DNA of 6,258 nucleotides, taken from NCBI GenBank assembly GCA_030643455.1, contig DAOWLV010000207.1, forward strand, positions 1-6,258. Direction: 5' to 3'. A program made the translations under genes and the position numbers. Source of the DNA: Candidatus Krumholzibacteriia bacterium. GTDB lineage: Bacteria; Krumholzibacteriota; Krumholzibacteriia; LZORAL124-64-63. This document shows, in pieces, positions 5,976 through 6,258 of this stretch (within the stretch, counting starts at the first letter, position 1; every line of letters starts with the position of its first letter). The notes beneath the pieces were generated by a model. That model was given only the letters and a program-made list of their open reading frames with translations. It was not told the DNA's origin and did not search any database.

Positions 5976-6258
5976 TGTCTGCTATTTCCTATATTCCCGA
6001 TCAACCCGCCTCTACGGTCCACGCCTCGCTCCAGCGTTCATTGGTCGTGATGGATGATGCCCACCAGTGCTCGATGTTGTGGTTCGGCGAGGTCATGACC
6101 CGCAGTTTGTTCCGCGACCTGGGTCACTCCTCCATCAACCAGTACGCCATTCAGGAACTTGGTTTTTCCAAGTCGCGGGCCGACGATTTCATCCGGCTTG
6201 CACGGCAGTTGGACAAACTGCCCGCGGTTCGCGAGGCGGTGGTCAGTGGGGAACTCGG
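5975..6258 (+). CDS. HNH-endonuclease-associated N-terminal domain protein (3' truncated)
   Basis: The reading frame runs open from ATG 5975 to the window edge, giving 94 codons plus two bases. It begins MSAISYIPDQPASTV. Residues ~25-95 form an all-helical-looking region: HQCSMLWFGEVMTRSLFRDL, then GHSSINQYAIQELGFSKSRA, then FIRLARQLDKLPAVREAVVS. I recall this arrangement (an L/W-F-x-E-hydrophobic helix, an R-x-L-G-H/Y-x-S-I/M-x-x-Y-A turn, LGFS-x-S/T-R, a FIRL helix, and LP-x-V/L-R/K-x-A-V-x-S/T-G-E) as the N-terminus of DUF222-like proteins that end in an HNH nuclease motif and often occur in several copies per genome. The HNH part, if present, lies outside the window, so nuclease function is inferred, not seen. 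GGAGG at spacing 6 supports the start; an ATG at 5962 opens a different, short frame. Confidence 0.6.
   Translation, partial: MSAISYIPDQPASTVHASLQRSLVVMDDAHQCSMLWFGEVMTRSLFRDLGHSSINQYAIQELGFSKSRADDFIRLARQLDKLPAVREAVVSGEL

Noticed and set aside
1..6258. CRISPR array, tRNA, rRNA, insertion sequence or phage attachment site
   Set aside because: No regularly spaced direct repeats, cloverleaf-like sequence, rRNA signature or transposase motif was found on either strand; the only long repeat is the inverted pair at 786-897, which encloses no gene.

Overview
This 6.26 kb window is G+C-rich (by eye about 60%) in its genes and is densely coding. It looks like bacterial chromosome, probably from a diderm (Gram-negative-type) lineage: it encodes a lipobox lipoprotein built of carboxypeptidase-regulatory-like beta domains and a large exported TPR/CBM9-like protein. 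It ends in the N-terminal part of a gene resembling the HNH-endonuclease-associated proteins I recall from metagenome-derived phyla such as Krumholzibacteriota/Eisenbacteria. That taxonomic guess is inference from gene style only; no rRNA or other marker is present.

Layout. (1) 1-797, plus strand: the C-terminal two thirds of acetate kinase (ackA), cut by the window edge. (2) 786-897: a perfect 41-bp inverted repeat with a 30-nt spacer that covers the ackA stop codon and lies between two convergent genes. (3) 911-2270, minus strand: a surface lipoprotein with three carboxypeptidase-regulatory-like domains and a C-terminal fibronectin-III-like segment. It is split by an apparent 1-nt frameshift near a G4 run at 1169-1172. 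(4) 2314-2340: an intrinsic terminator for the next gene upstream on the minus strand. (5) 2379-3311, minus strand: a PhzF-family isomerase/epimerase-like enzyme. (6) 3312-3535: a divergent intergenic region with candidate promoters in both directions and an 11-bp direct repeat exactly 100 bp apart. (7) 3536-5767, plus strand: a 743-residue exported protein with TPRs, a CBM9-like beta-sandwich and an alpha/beta-hydrolase-like domain that lacks the nucleophile serine and the terminal histidine. (8) 5768-5974: an AT-rich leader with phased T-tracts. (9) 5975-6258: the start of the HNH-endonuclease-like gene, whose Shine-Dalgarno can be covered by either of two short competing hairpins.

The genes do not form one obvious pathway. 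AckA is central acetyl-phosphate/ATP metabolism, the PhzF-like protein is a cytoplasmic enzyme of unknown substrate, and the lipoprotein and TPR/CBM9 protein act outside the cytoplasm. No mobile element, CRISPR array, tRNA or rRNA was seen. The points most worth a second look are the long inverted repeat at the ackA end, the frameshifted lipoprotein, the catalytically dead-looking hydrolase fusion, and the regulatory structures around the two intergenic regions at 3312-3535 and 5768-5974.
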